NCBI GenBank assembly: GCA_018398815.1
Contig: CM031626.1
Span: 40,988,419 to 41,052,418 of the forward strand
DNA: 64,000 nt
Direction of reading: 5' to 3'
Origin: Conus ventricosus
Taxonomy: Eukaryota > Mollusca > Gastropoda > Neogastropoda > Conidae
A model generated the notes under the pieces. That model made no database searches. It had not been told where the DNA came from and saw only the letters and a program-made list of their open reading frames with translations. Position 1 is the first letter of the stretch. The number at the start of each line of letters is the position of its first letter. A program made the translations under genes and the position numbers. This document shows positions 35,030 through 46,495 of the stretch, in pieces.

Positions 35030-36300
35030 CAAAAAAAACAACCTCATGAATAGTTATCCATCTGTACGCAGTGGTTTCAATGTGTTCACCTTCAACAGAA
35101 AATGTGTACTAACCTCACCACAGGGATCCTGGATCCAATATCTGATCGGGATTCCCATCACGGATCCCCACCACCAAGCAGTGGGTCTGTCTTTAAACCA
35201 CTTTCCAATTTTCCACTCACTTAACTCAGTTAAGTCGCAAAACAGTGCTAGCTGACTCCAAAAATTTCCCAGGTTTTTGTCCATTTTTGAAAAAAAATTA
35301 CTAAAATTTAAAAAAAACAAAAGTTAGAAACAAATGATAAACTGCAAAGGAAAGGTACTGGTGTACTGAATTCAAAACAAACTCACAATTTATGTTAGAT
35401 TCCAATTCCCAATGTAGAAAATACTCCAGTAAGATATCCAACCCAGCATTCAGAATTAAAATTTGAACCACACCATTCTCTACAAAAAAAACAACTAAGT
35501 CCCAGCACATTTGCTCACAACTGTAAAACTTTTCAGAAGTGTTGGTCTGCAGGTTGAAAATATCCATAATAAGACTATCAGAACTTGTAAAAAAAAAGAT
35601 AAACATAAAATAAAACGTGAAAATTTTTTTGTCTCACCATGATCTCTTGAAACTGGAGATGTAAAGACCACGGCGTAGTGACACAAAAAAAACTCTGTGA
35701 ATCAAAACTGTCCACGAAACGTGGCGCAAGGGAAAGTATCAATGAAAAAAGGGGCTGTAGTTTCATTCACAAAAGGTATCCCCTTCTAATGCCGCTCATG
35801 ATGTTGACAAAAATTCATCATGTTCCGACGGCATTCCAGTGCCATCGTGACTGAAACGATGTTCAGACTGACGGCACCCCGGTGCTGTCAAGACTTCCCA
35901 GTTGGAAACCCGTTCAGTGGTTTTTTGTTTTACTGCGCTTGTAGGCAAACCAACCCACCGACACTGCGGGTCAACACATAACCTCCTCGGCGCAAGAACC
36001 TATGATGTAACTTAAAATCGTCAAGGTTTGAACCCTCAGTCCCACAAACTATCAAACCTAGATCGTCGGTACACACCGCAGTGGCTGGTGTACACACGTT
36101 GCGATACTACACACTGGCCTCCTCTTCTCGCCTCCCCCCTGTCCAACAGCCCAACGACAGACAAAACATTCACACTGACATGCTGTCCCTTTAAGTCCTG
36201 CACGTACACACTGACACAGATGCAACATTACATAGAACTGCTCCCTGCTTTTCTGGTTCACCGACATACATACGCAGACCCCTATCAACCATTATATATA
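35030..36300. other. No gene recognised
   Basis: AT-rich and unique-looking. The only structure I see is a short palindrome GGCATTCCAGTGCC near 35831. Confidence 0.5.
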
Positions 36301-36415
36301 CACACATATAAATACACATGATGCACATACTTATCCATCTACACACACACATTACACAGGAAGAGAGACAAAGACACACACACACACACGCACGCACACA
36401 CACACGCACTCACTT
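36300..36415. repeat. CA-rich microsatellite
   Basis: CA and CGCA repeats adjoining the inverted LINE segment. Confidence 0.85.
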
Positions 36416-36890
36416 TTTCAGAGTTACTTTCCGTCCACATGCAGATATCATCTGCGTATTGCACTAGAACGACATTTTTGGAGACTGCTTTTGGGAGGTC
36501 ATGAATAAGGATGTTAAAAAGAATAGGTGCTAATACTGAACCTTGCGGAATTCCCATGTCTAGTTTTCTGAGTGTTGAGTGTCTTCTTCCTACTCTGGCT
36601 AACATACTTCTATTATTTAAAAATATTTAATATAATTGTACATGTTCCAGATATTCCAATCAGTTTTCAGTTTGTATAACAAGCGCCTGTGCCAGACTTG
36701 GTCATAGGCTTTTTTAACATCAAAGAAGGTAGCGAGTATACTTTTCCTAGGAGCAAACTGACGCTTTATTTGAGTAGATAATTTAACTTAGTGCTCACTG
36801 TAGATCTTCCTTTCATAATCCAGCTTGATTAATTGGTATTACATTGTTCTTTTCCAAAAGTGCATGAGCCTATTTAAAACAATTTTTTTA
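36405..36890 (-). pseudogene. LINE reverse transcriptase segment, inverted 5' part
   Basis: The minus strand encodes RT motifs in order: FFDVKKAYDQVWHRRLL, then MGIPQGSVLAPILFNILI, then VVLVQYADDICMW. This is a non-LTR reverse transcriptase with its YADD active site; the upstream part is in broken frames. Its outer end (ESNSEKV) is followed in protein order by the sense segment that starts near 36960. That layout, a 5' part inverted next to a sense 3' part, is the known twin-priming signature of LINE insertion. Confidence 0.88.
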
Positions 36891-37751
36891 CAAAGTTTAC
36901 CACAATGGGAAGTGAGAGAGCTATAGCTACTAAGTCAACTCCACAAAGAGCACAGAATTATGTTAGAAGACTATATCAAAGAGATTTAGATAGCATAGGA
37001 ACTATATGAGAGAAAATGGTCTGTCCTGTCCACTGAAAAAAACAAATATGATGTTGTTTAATGCAGGAAGCAATCCAGAAAATTTACCAGTCTTCAAACT
37101 TCTAGGGGAACGTTTAGAATATAAACAAAGTATCAAATTTTTAGGACTTTTCTTTACTCCAAAATTATCTTGGAATATTCATTTTGAATATATATTAACA
37201 AAGGCTAGGAAAAGTTTGAATTTACAAAAGATCATAAGCAGACTACCCTGGGGAATGGATTCAAAACTCTACTTCATCTTTCTATTGCTCTTGTCAGATC
37301 AAAACTTACATATGGTCAAGAAGTGTATTTTAACGCTCCACAATTTCTTCTAAAAAAATTACAAAGTTTGGATTGCAAAGCCATTAAATTTGCTCTCGGT
37401 ATCCCTATGCATGTCTCAAACGCAAAGACATATAGAGAAGCTGGAATTTTTGCCCCTTGATGATTATCGTGAACTAGCTGCATCAAAATTTGTCATAAAA
37501 TCGAGTGTTGGCGATAATTACATTCAAGATTTAAAAATTAGATCGGACACTGACTTTCCAAAAAGGGCAATTACGATTAAATCGCAAGAAACAATAGCTA
37601 CATATACTTCTGAATTGATTAAATGTTCAAAAATAGATATTAAAGAAGTGGCTAAAAAAAACCATCTTCTTCATCTATTCCACAATGGGAGATACCAAAA
37701 CCTATTCTTGATACTGGTTATTCAGATATTAAAAAAAAGGGTAAATATTAA

Positions 37752-38591
37752 CCCCTTGACTGCCCTGGCATGAACGGCGTTCGAGATGGTTTCGGGAAAG
37801 CTGTGTGCCCTTGAACGAACGGCGTTCGAGATCATTTCATCATCAAAATTCGGCGATTTAAAGAAGGAGGCAAGGAGAAAAAATGGTTTAAACGGTTGCA
37901 GGGACCCTAAAGGACGGTTTCTTCCTTTCGCGGGTCAGCTGACTGACCGGCTCGCGTCCATTCGGTCAATAACTTCGGCAAAGTTCGGAGAGTTATTCTC
38001 GGTTGAAGATGGCGAGTCGAGCAGGCAGTTCGATCAGGCGCGTGCCGTTTTCAAACGATCTAATGCTCTTGAAGTGCTTCAAGAAGTTATCCGAGACCGT
38101 GAAAGCGATGACGAAGACTTCAAAGAAGTGGAATGAAGCGATTCAGAGGAGGAATAAAGTGATTACAATCAACACCACCCTTTGCTATCGGAGGTTGGTG
38201 TTGATGACGAAGCTGATCCCCGACTTCAAACTGAGCGATACCGGCGCAAGTGGGGCCTAATCGGAGAGTGACGAGCCGATTCCGTGTATGCCGAGTGCCC
38301 CCTCCCTCCTTTCGTGAGAGGTCGGGAGGAGAGTCGAGGAAGGGGCGGGGGTTTTGGACAACAGCGAGGGTCCAGTGTGAGGGGGCGTGGCTGAGGAAGA
38401 GGGCGTGGCACTCGTCAGTCGGAACGTGTTTCAGAATGGACAGAGGCCAGTGCTGATTGCCCAAATCTTGACCTTTCTTTCACGGTTACCCAGGTATCAA
38501 GGTAAACATTGGCAACTTCAAGCCCATGGATTTCGTGGAGTTTGTTTTGTGGTGTGTGTGTTGTGTGTGTGTGTGTGTGGTGTGTGTGGCT

Positions 38592-38648
<57 letters not shown>

Positions 38649-38681
38649 TGTGCAGGCTGTGTGTGTGTGTGTGTGTGTGTG

Positions 38682-38761
<80 letters not shown>

Positions 38762-38864
38762 AGTGCTTGTGCATGGTGTGGGTATACATTGTGTGTGTGT
38801 GTGTGTGGTGTTTGTGTAGTGTTTGTGCATGGTGTGTGTGTGTGTGGTGCTTTTGCATGTGGTG

Positions 38865-38922
<58 letters not shown>

Positions 38923-38947
38923 ATGTGTGTGTGTACATGTGTGTGTG

Positions 38948-38990
<43 letters not shown>

Positions 38991-39036
38991 TACATGCGTG
39001 TGTGTGTGTGTTGCTTTTGAATATGGTGCTTGTGCA

Positions 39037-39090
<54 letters not shown>

Positions 39091-40321
39091 CCAAATGTGT
39101 GTCAGTCAACTATAACTTGCATTTACTGGCAGTAGTGTGGGATCCTGATCCTTCTGTCCATAGGTTCTGTTTGTGGTGTATTCTCTGCGACACCAGTGTA
39201 TTTTTCAGTTGTCAGTGTGCTTTCATCATCTGTGGTGTGGCCTTTTGTAGCTCAGTCCTATCTTTAGCAGTCTCTGGCTGTTGTTTTTTTGGGGGGTGGT
39301 TGGTTTTGCAATGTTTTATTTATTACCTTCTGTGGTAATGGCTTTTTATCAATCGCACTTAGTTCATGAGTGAACCAAACCACATGTGTGAAAGAAAACT
39401 GAGAATAATTGGAAGTTACACTTAGTGTTGTTATTGTTAGTTCATCTCTGCTAAACAAGACCAATTCCCAAGAGGCTTGCAAGATGTGCAGACTGATGCT
39501 GTGGATAATGTTCAATTCCCTTCTTCTTTCCCACGTTACCTGGGCTGGATTGCCCCCTATGATATGGGTTGCTAAACATTTTATGCATTGTCAAGCTTTA
39601 TTGTGAATACAGATGTTTGTCCTGAAGTTCAAAGGATACGTAACACCAGTTTTTTGTGGTATTTCATTGTGATTTTAGTGCTATAGTTTTGTTTATGTTC
39701 TGAAAGTGTCTGTTTTTCAAACAAAACATTCATCATTATATATATTTTTGGTCTACTCATTACAAACAAAATCAAACTATTGTGATATCTGGTTGTAGCC
39801 AAGGATATTACAAGAAAATTTCCCAAGTATCTAAGATATATGTCAAGAATTGAAAGAGCACTGGGCATATCAGTGAACCTACCTAAGAAAACAAAATTGT
39901 GTCCCTTGATACCTGGATTGTACTGTACCCCAGAAATGCATAAATTTATCATATAAAACAACAATTGTGGGTTGTAAATTCACTACCAAATATTTACACA
40001 GGTGTTCAGTAAACACTAAAACCACTTTTGGCTGGGTTTGTATGTTCTTTGTTTTGCTGCTGTGGGTTTTTTGTATGCTTGCAAAATATTTTTTTTTAAA
40101 GTTGAATTATAAGATTATTTATTATACTCAGAATGCACAAAATCAAATATTATTTGCAGGTATTATAGCCCTGGGTATGAGAAGAAAACATGCCAAAAAT
40201 CTAAGAGATATCTCCACAAATACATGAGCACTGATCAAATTAGTGAACCTACCGCAAAAAGTCAAATTTTGCTCCGGCACACAGAAGTGCAAAACTGATA
40301 CAAAATAGCGGCAGTCAAGGG
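37752..40321. mobile_element. piggyBac-like element 1, non-autonomous
   Basis: Flanked by TTAA (37748-37751, 40322-40325). Termini are CCCCTTGACTGCC and, inverted, CCCTTGACTGCCGC. Near the left end the plus strand encodes an acidic piece (LQEVIRDRESDDEDFKEVE) like the N-terminus of piggyBac transposases; no catalytic domain is present. The interior is swollen by 38545-39095 microsatellite. Near the right end two diverged copies of an ~370 bp segment are recognisable (AGTGAACCTACC at 39876 and 40242). Confidence 0.85.
38545..39095. repeat. TG/GA microsatellite inside piggyBac-like element 1
   Basis: Long (TG)n, then (GA)n at 38687-38760, then (TG)n with CATG interruptions. Confidence 0.95.
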
Positions 40322-41519
40322 TTAATATCATCACAAATTTAGCAAAATCACATGTATACGAAAGATATCAAAATCATTTTCAAGTGTTTACTGATGGTTC
40401 CGTTTTAGATGATGGAAATGTTGGTGCAGCATTTGTTATTCCTTCCCTTAAAATTCAAAGATCGTTCTTTCTGGTTGCAATTTATCTATATTCACAGCCG
40501 AATTAGTAGCTATAATGATGGCAATGGAATTTCTAACAGATCTTCCCATTAACATCGCTCAGATAGTTTTCTTTGTAGATTCAAAATCAGTCCTACTTGC
40601 CCTTGACTCCTCTAATATATCGACATGACCCGACCTTGTGTTTGAAATTAAATATCTTTTATACTGTCTGGTGTCTAAAGGCATTATTATAGAATTTTGC
40701 TGGATTCCTTCGCATACTGGTATACTTGGAAATGAACTGGCTGATAGGGCTGCGAAAAAAGGTGCTAAAAAAACAGGGTCATTTTCTGAGTTGAAAATAA
40801 AACCGTCAGTAGTGGAATATTATCGTACCCTTGAATCGACTGCACGGAAGAGAGCTCAAACAAATGTTGATACGTCAACCGAGATTTCATCCAACCAATG
40901 GGAAGCTTTTCCAATAGACCTTGTATTAAGAAAAATGCCTGATCTTCCAGTTTATTATTCCAGACAAGTATCTTCCCTTATAATTCGATTAAAGCTAAAT
41001 GCTTTGAAAACAAAGTTTAGTAAGAATACTAACTGTATTTGTGGTAAAGAAATAACACTGAACCACATTTTATTTAATTGTCACAAGTTGACTACTTTCT
41101 TACCAGCATCATTACGATCCAATACTTTTTCTGAAAAAAACTTGCAAGATCTACTTTCGAATCATTCTCTGCTGATCGAAATTGCTGAATACTTAATAAA
41201 TAGTCCGATTGGGGTTTTTATTTAGATACTTTTGAGCTAACTCATTTTGTTTAAGATAGTGAAGGATTTTTGCTTTCTTGCTATATGTTAGGGTTTTTTT
41301 CCCCCACTAATTGTTGTATTTAAGATTGTTGATTTGTTTATTGTTCAGTTTAGACACATATACAGATACATACACTTCACACTCACATACAAAGGCCTAC
41401 ATTCATGCTTACACAACACATAGGCTTATTCATTTAACCATTCATTCAGTCAGTCACTCTCTTCTTTCATTCACGTCTAATATCACTCAAAGTGAACAGA
41501 CGTTAACAGAAGTACGAAT

Positions 41520-41725
41520 GAACGAACACGCACTCACACACACACACTGCTCCACACACACACACGCACACACACACACTCACACTACTCCACACACACA
41601 CACAAAACACACACACACACACACAAAACACACACACTACTACACACACACACACACACATTCTCGCACCAAACTTATACACATACACACACACACATTC
41701 TCGCACCAACTTTATACACACACAC
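41520..41725. repeat. CA microsatellite next to exon E donor
   Basis: CA repeats with two copies of ACATTCTCGCACCAA-TTATAC. It reaches to within about 5 bp of the exon E donor. Confidence 0.9.
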
Positions 41726-41729
41726 GCAC

Positions 41730-41920
41730 CTCTTCCTCTACTGCCGTTGGTATAGGCTACACTGCTAGTGGAATTCTGGGTACCAATACTGCCGTCCACC
41801 GAAGACCCCGGCGACACCAGCGACTCGGCAGATTTCGCACTGCGCAGTCGGCGTGTCCAGGTGGGCATGTCATCTCGGTGAGCGCCCGAGACGGCAGTGT
41901 TGCCAAGCTTTTGTCCTCCT
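41730..41920 (-). CDS. ARHGAP32: Rho-GAP (ARHGAP31/32/33-like), exon E
   Basis: The acceptor GTTCTCTTTGCCCTCAG|AG (41920) follows an excellent pyrimidine tract; the donor is GGAAGAG|GTGCGT (41730). The product contains TRRLRSAKSAESLVS, closely matching the RSAKSEESL(T/S)S block found after the GAP domain in vertebrate ARHGAP32 and ARHGAP33, then a Ser/Thr-rich end. The donor leaves phase 1, fitting exon F. The acceptor phase implied by exon D is one base off. A fifth A in the run at 41909-41912 (TTTT on plus) would repair it, giving EEDKKLGNTAVSG at the junction, so I treat this as a homopolymer undercall. Arg-x-x-Ser sites suggest phosphorylation or 14-3-3 binding (inference). Confidence 0.86.
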
Positions 41921-42009
41921 CTGAGGGCAAAGAGAACGATGAGGAGGAAAAGGATGAGGCAAGACTCAAGGCACAAATCTTCATCATCCTCATTCTCATC
42001 AATTAGCAA

Positions 42010-42960
42010 TGAAAAATATCAGCATCTCTGTTCATGTGTCCACTACTGTCACCTGCGTGATTACCTGAAATACCTTGATAAACATACATAGATATCAGCA
42101 ACATTGTACATGTGTCCACTGTCACCTGCGTGATACCTGAAATGTCTTGATAAACCTATAGATATCAGCAACATCACTGTTCATGAGTCAATTGTCACCT
42201 GTGTGATTACCTAAAATGTCACTGGCGAGTTGATTTTAACGTGGTGACAGCCCTGATGTGGCCCTTTGCGGTCGGCTGGGCTATAAGCAACATTATCTTA
42301 TCTTATCTCTTACCTAAAATGTCTTCATAAACCTATAGATATTAGCAACACTGTTGATGTGTCCATTGTCACCTGTAAGACTAACTGAAATGCCTTGATA
42401 AATATACATATATACTGATATCAGCAACATCATTGTTCATGTGTCCATTGTTACCTCGTGTGATTACCTGAAATACCCTAATAAACATATATAGATATCA
42501 GCAACATCAATTCTTATGTGTTCACTGTCACCTGCGTGATCACCTGAAATATCTTGATAAACCTACAGCTATCACCAACATTGTTCATGTGTCCATTGTC
42601 ACCTGTGTGACTACCTGAAATGCCTTGATTTACACATAGATATCAGCAACATCACTGTTTATAGCAGCTATCACCACCTGCACAGTCTATTGAAATACCT
42701 TGATTAACATGAAGATAGCAGCAACATTTGTGTTCATGCATCTTTCGTCATGTTTATGACCAGCTGCCATGACTTGATAAACATATACATCAGCAACATC
42801 AGTGTCCATGCCTCTATCATCACCTGTATGACACAGTGAAATGTCTTGGTAAATATGCAAATGGAAAAAATGCCTTGATAAACCTTTAGACAGCAGCCAC
42901 ATCCTGCTGTTTCCCCAAGTCTGAAACGCCCTGATGAACGCACGGACAACAGCACTATGT
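42010..42960. repeat. Degenerate ~95 bp tandem repeat with retroposon fragment
   Basis: About nine diverged copies of GTGTCCACTGTCACCTGCGT, GATTACCTGAAATACCTTGA, TAAACATA and ATATCAGCAACATC. On the gene strand units contain donor-like CAG|GTAATC and CAG|GTGACA. A segment at 42215-42310 (GGTCGGCTGGGCTATAAGCA) is a retroposon tail also found at 4425-4492. Confidence 0.85.
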
Positions 42961-43135
42961 GCATGTTTCTATCAAGTAACCACTATGACTGGTAGTGGGA
43001 ATCATCAAAATAATACCAAAACTAATACAAACGTTTGACATCTCCCATAATCCAATGTCACAACAACAAAAACCCAGCATCAACACCAAGGGAGGTAATG
43101 CCCCACTGTGGAGGAGGCGGAACACGCACTCTTAC

Positions 43136-43254
43136 CCTGAACGCTGCCTTTGCGGACCTTCCGGACGCTGGCGGCTCGTGGCTTGGAGAAGATGGACTTC
43201 CAGCCGGTGCTGGGAGATTTCTTGCCTTTGTTAGCGTCCTTGAGGTTCCTCTTC
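43136..43254 (-). CDS. ARHGAP32: Rho-GAP (ARHGAP31/32/33-like), exon D
   Basis: Acceptor GTGTGTGTTCAG|G (43254) and donor GTTCAGG|GTAAGA (43136), 119 bp. One base completes the Arg codon left by exon C, and the product reads KRNLKDANKGKKSPSTGWKS then IFSKPRAASVRKVRKGSVQ. This matches the basic KKSP..SWRSFFNLGKS-type block after the GAP domain of ARHGAP32. Such basic segments may contact membranes or partners; that is inference. The sequence around the acceptor (CTGTGTGTGTTCAG, GAAGAG) resembles the unit of the 18861-23512 array. Confidence 0.88.
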
Positions 43255-43649
43255 CTGAACACACACAGACCAATGGAATCGATGAGCACTACGCCCACAT
43301 GACCTTCGTCAGGTCATCTCCGGGGAAACAATCCGATCTGCGCTACCTGCCACTGTGAGGCAGCTGCCCTTGTTGGCGAATCGAAGCAGCTGAGTTCTAT
43401 GCAAGTGTTGAACACTGCTTACAATGATTAGCACTGCCCAACCTGCGCACACACAAAAAAATCACAACTCCAATCTGGCACACATACTCGATCAATAAAA
43501 GATAACACAATATCAAACTAGAGTTTACGCATGTCGCCTAACCAGCCAGCCCTTGCTACACAGACGACAATGCCTGTCAGCCTGTATCACCTCAACACCA
43601 GCAGAAGATTTTTTTCACATCATCCAGTGTTACATACACCACTATACAC

Positions 43650-45115
43650 ACTCGAGACTTTCAACATCTGCTATCCTGTATCACACCAGTGTGCATGATG
43701 ATTTTCAACATCTACAATCCTGTATTGTACCAGTGTGCATGACGATTTTCAACATCTACAATCCTGTATCGCCCAGTGTGCATGATTTTCAACATCTACA
43801 ATCCTGTATTGTACCAGTGTGCATGATGATTTTCAACATCTACCATCCTGTATCGCACCAGTGTGCATGATGATTTTCAACATCTACAATCCTGTATCAC
43901 ACCAGTGTGCATGATTTTCAACATCTACAATCCTGTATCGCACCAGTGTGCATGATGATTTTCAACATCGACAATCCTGTATCACACCAGTGTGCATGAT
44001 GATTTTCAACATCTACAATCCTGTATCGCACCAGTGTGCATGATGGTTTTCAACATCTACATTCCTGTATCGCACCAGTGTGCATGATGATTTTCAACAT
44101 CTACCATCCTGTATCGCACCAGTGTGCATGATGATTTCAACATCTACAATCCTGTATTGTACCAGTGTGCATGATGATTTTCAACATCTACAATCCTGTA
44201 TCACACCAGTGTGCATGATGATTTTCAACATCTACAATCCTGTATCACACCAGTGTGCATGATGATTTTCAACATCTACAATCCTGTATCACACCAGTGT
44301 GCATGATGATTTTCAACATCTACAATCCTGTATCACACCAGTGTGCTGATTTTCAACATCTACAATCCTGTATCGCACCAGTGTGCATGATGATTTTCAA
44401 CATCGACAATCCTGTATCACACCAGTGTGCATGATGATTTTCAACATCTACAATCCTGTATTGTACCAGTGTGCCAGCTGATTTTCAACATCTACAATCC
44501 TGTATCGCACCAGTGTGCATGATGATTTTCAACATCTACAATCCTGTATCGCACCAGTGTGCATGATGATTTTCAACATCTACAATCCTGTATCACACCA
44601 GTGTGCATGATGATTTTCAACATCTACAATCCTGTATCACACCAGTGTGCATGATGATTTTCAACATCTACAATCCTGTATCGCACCAGTGTGCATGATG
44701 ATTTTCAACATCTACAATCCTGTATTGTACCAGTGTGCATGATGATTTTCAACATCTACAATCCTGTATCGCACCAGTGTGCATGATGATTTTCAACATC
44801 TACAATCCTGTATCGCACAGTGTGCATGATGATTTTCAACATCTACAATCCTGTATCGCACCAGTGTGCATGATGATTTTCAACATCTACAATCCTGTAT
44901 CGCACCAGTGTGCATGATGATTTTCAACATCTACAATCCTGTATCGCACCAGTGTGCATGATGATTTTCAACATCTACAATCCTGTATCGCACCAGTGTG
45001 CATGATGATTTTCAACATCTACAATCCTGTATCGCACCAGTGTGCCAGCTGATTTTCAACATCTACAATCCTGTATCGCACCAGTGTGCATGATGATTTT
45101 CAACATCTACCATCC
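43650..45115. repeat. 44 bp minisatellite, ~33 copies (intron C-D)
   Basis: Unit GTGTGCATGATGATTTTCAA, CATCTACAATCCTGTATCGC and ACCA, with variants TTGT, CACA and CCAGCTG. On the gene strand units contain CAGGAT(T/G)GTAGAT, which is donor-like only where G precedes GTAGAT. Confidence 0.95.
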
Positions 45116-45269
45116 TTGCCACACTCCTTCTCCAAGACTGTCTGTACCCCGAGGGGCTGCTGCTTCACCTCGAAAGCTCCACCTTCACACTGCACCCAGG
45201 AAAACTTTCAATGCCATGTAAATCCAATCCTAATGAAATCCAAAGAAAAAGTCACGCACTGGATCTTAC

Positions 45270-45452
45270 CATGTCCATGGGAGAGGATCAACCTCTCGCC
45301 TCATTTTCCCACCATTTGCCTTTGCCAGAAACCCCTTTACTAGCGCAGGATATTGACCACTTCTGGGCCAGAGAACATTCAACTGACCGGGCCGCTCTCT
45401 CGCGTTACCAAAAATGTCAGCTTCATGTCCGCTGTTCAGCAAGGGCGGCCCA
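45270..45452 (-). CDS. Candidate Rho-GAP exon X at array edge
   Basis: On the gene strand GTGCAGGCAG|T (45452) and GGACATG|GTAAGA (45270, strong donor) bound 183 bp, a multiple of three. It starts with one base and ends with two, so it fits between exons C and D without changing frame. The frame is open and diverse: GPPLLNSGHEADIFGNARER, then GQLNVLWPRSGQYPALVKGF, LAKANGGKMRREVDPLPWT. The stop codon arises only by reading into the intron. I do not recognise the peptide. The acceptor and first ten bases are repeated in each unit of the adjoining 30 bp array. Vertebrate family members have no obvious counterpart, so it may be a lineage-specific cassette exon or a chance ORF. Confidence 0.45.
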
Positions 45453-45985
45453 CTGCCTGCACGCAGCATTCAGGGCGACCCACTGCCTGCACGCAGCCTT
45501 CAGGGCGACCCACTGCCTGCACGCAGCATTCAGGGCGACCCACTGCCTGCACGCAGCCTTCAGGGCGGCCCACTGCCTGCACGCAGCATTCAGGGCGACC
45601 CACTGCCTGCACACAGCCTTCAGGGCGGCCCACTGCCTGCACGCAGCATTCAGGGCGACCCACTGCCTGCACACAGCATTCAGGGCGACCCACTGCCTGC
45701 ACGCAGCCTTCAGGGCGACCCACTGCCTGCACGCAGCATCCTTAGGGCGGCCCACTGCCTGCACGCAGCATTCAGGGCGACCCACTGCCTGCATGCAGCC
45801 TTCAGGGTGGCCCACTGCCTGCACGCAGCCTTCAGGGCGGCCCACTGCCTGCACGCAGCCTTCAGGGCGGCCCACTGCCTGCAAGCAGCATTCAGGGCAG
45901 CCCACTGCCTGCAGCAGCCTTCAGGGCGGCCCACTGCCTGCACGCAGCCTTCAGGGTGGGCCCCACTGCCTGCACGCAGCCTTTG
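45441..45985 (-). repeat. 30 bp splice-acceptor minisatellite, ~18 copies
   Basis: The plus-strand unit is GGCGGCCCACTGCCTGCACG plus CAGCATTCAG or CAGCCTTCAG. On the gene strand each reads GCGTGCAGGCAG|TGGGCCGCCCTGAA, i.e. the acceptor and first bases of candidate exon X. A 30 bp unit keeps frame: using an upstream copy as acceptor would add ten residues per unit. Confidence 0.93.
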
Positions 45986-45989
45986 CCCA

Positions 45990-46290
45990 TATGTGCACCA
46001 CCGTGCGTGTGCTTCAACCTTCACAGTGTGACACCACCGTGCGTGTGCTTCAACCTTCACAGTGTGACACCACCGTGCGTGTGCTTCAACCTTCACAGTA
46101 TGACCTATCACTGTGAAGTGGTCACCAATCAACCTTCACAGTGTCACACTATCAGCTGTGAAGTGCAGTCACCAATCAACCTTCACAGTGTCACACATCA
46201 GCTGTGAAATGCAAGTCACCAATCAACCTTCACAGTGTCACACTATCAGCTGTGAAGTGCAGTCACCAATCAAGCAACCTGCAAAAGAGG
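45990..46290. repeat. Two short tandem arrays
   Basis: Three copies of a 36 bp unit (ACCACCGTGCGTGTGCTTCA, ACCTTCACAGTGTGAC), then four copies of a ~48 bp unit (CAATCAACCTTCACAGTGTC, ACACTATCAGCTGTGAAGTG, CAGTCACC). The shared ACCTTCACAGTGT links the two arrays. CTTCACAG and CTGTGAAG within the second unit are inverted. Confidence 0.88.
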
Positions 46291-46411
46291 AGGCAGACAA
46301 CACACAGTCAATATGATCACCAGGAAGAGATGAATGCCATCAATGCGCGTATAACAGAACTCCAACCAGGGATGAGAACAGATTTTTAAAAGCAGAGGAG
46401 ATTTTTCTGTT

Positions 46412-46495
46412 GGGGGTCTGGGGGCAGAGCCCCCAGTGGGGTCAAGGGCAACGCCCCTGCGGGGGTCAGGGGGCAGCGGCCCCTGAAGCTGAAGC
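46412..46495. repeat. Triple GC-rich hairpin module
   Basis: GGGGGCAGAGCCCCC, GGGCAACGCCC and GGGGGCAGCGGCCCC follow one another within ~80 bp, ending in TGAAGCTGAAG. A homologous module is at 60561-60650. Confidence 0.85.

Larger units (their letters stand above)
36960..41225 (+). mobile_element. LINE (RT C-terminus, RNase H, Zn knuckle), interrupted
   Basis: The sense segment encodes the RT thumb (GLSCPLKKTNMMLFN, SIKFLGLFFTPKLSWNIHFE), is interrupted at 37752-40321 by a piggyBac-like element, and continues as an RNase H domain. Its acidic residues lie in FTDGSV, FTAELVAIMMAMEF, FFVDSKSV and GNELADRAAK. A C-terminal cysteine/histidine motif (CICGKEITLNHILFNC) and a stop at 41225 follow. 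Removing the insert with one TTAA restores one frame across the junction (RVNI | IITNLAKS), which confirms the nesting. An RNase H after RT points to an I/Jockey-group LINE; the exact clade is not determined. A few frame breaks remain. Confidence 0.9.

Noticed and set aside
41311..42006. 231-codon plus-strand frame covering exon E
   Set aside because: Low-complexity His-Thr start from the CA microsatellite followed by the antisense of exon E.
45111..45189. Another exon-like block at the edge of the 44 bp array (CEGGAFEVKQQPLG)
   Set aside because: Acceptor GGGTGCAG and donor GGATG|GTAGAT are present, but the open frame has phase 0 in and 1 out, which does not fit exons C, X or D.
45211..46116. 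301-codon plus-strand Cys/His/Ala repeat frame
   Set aside because: Antisense read-through of the 30 bp array; the gene-strand explanation with a splice acceptor is better supported.
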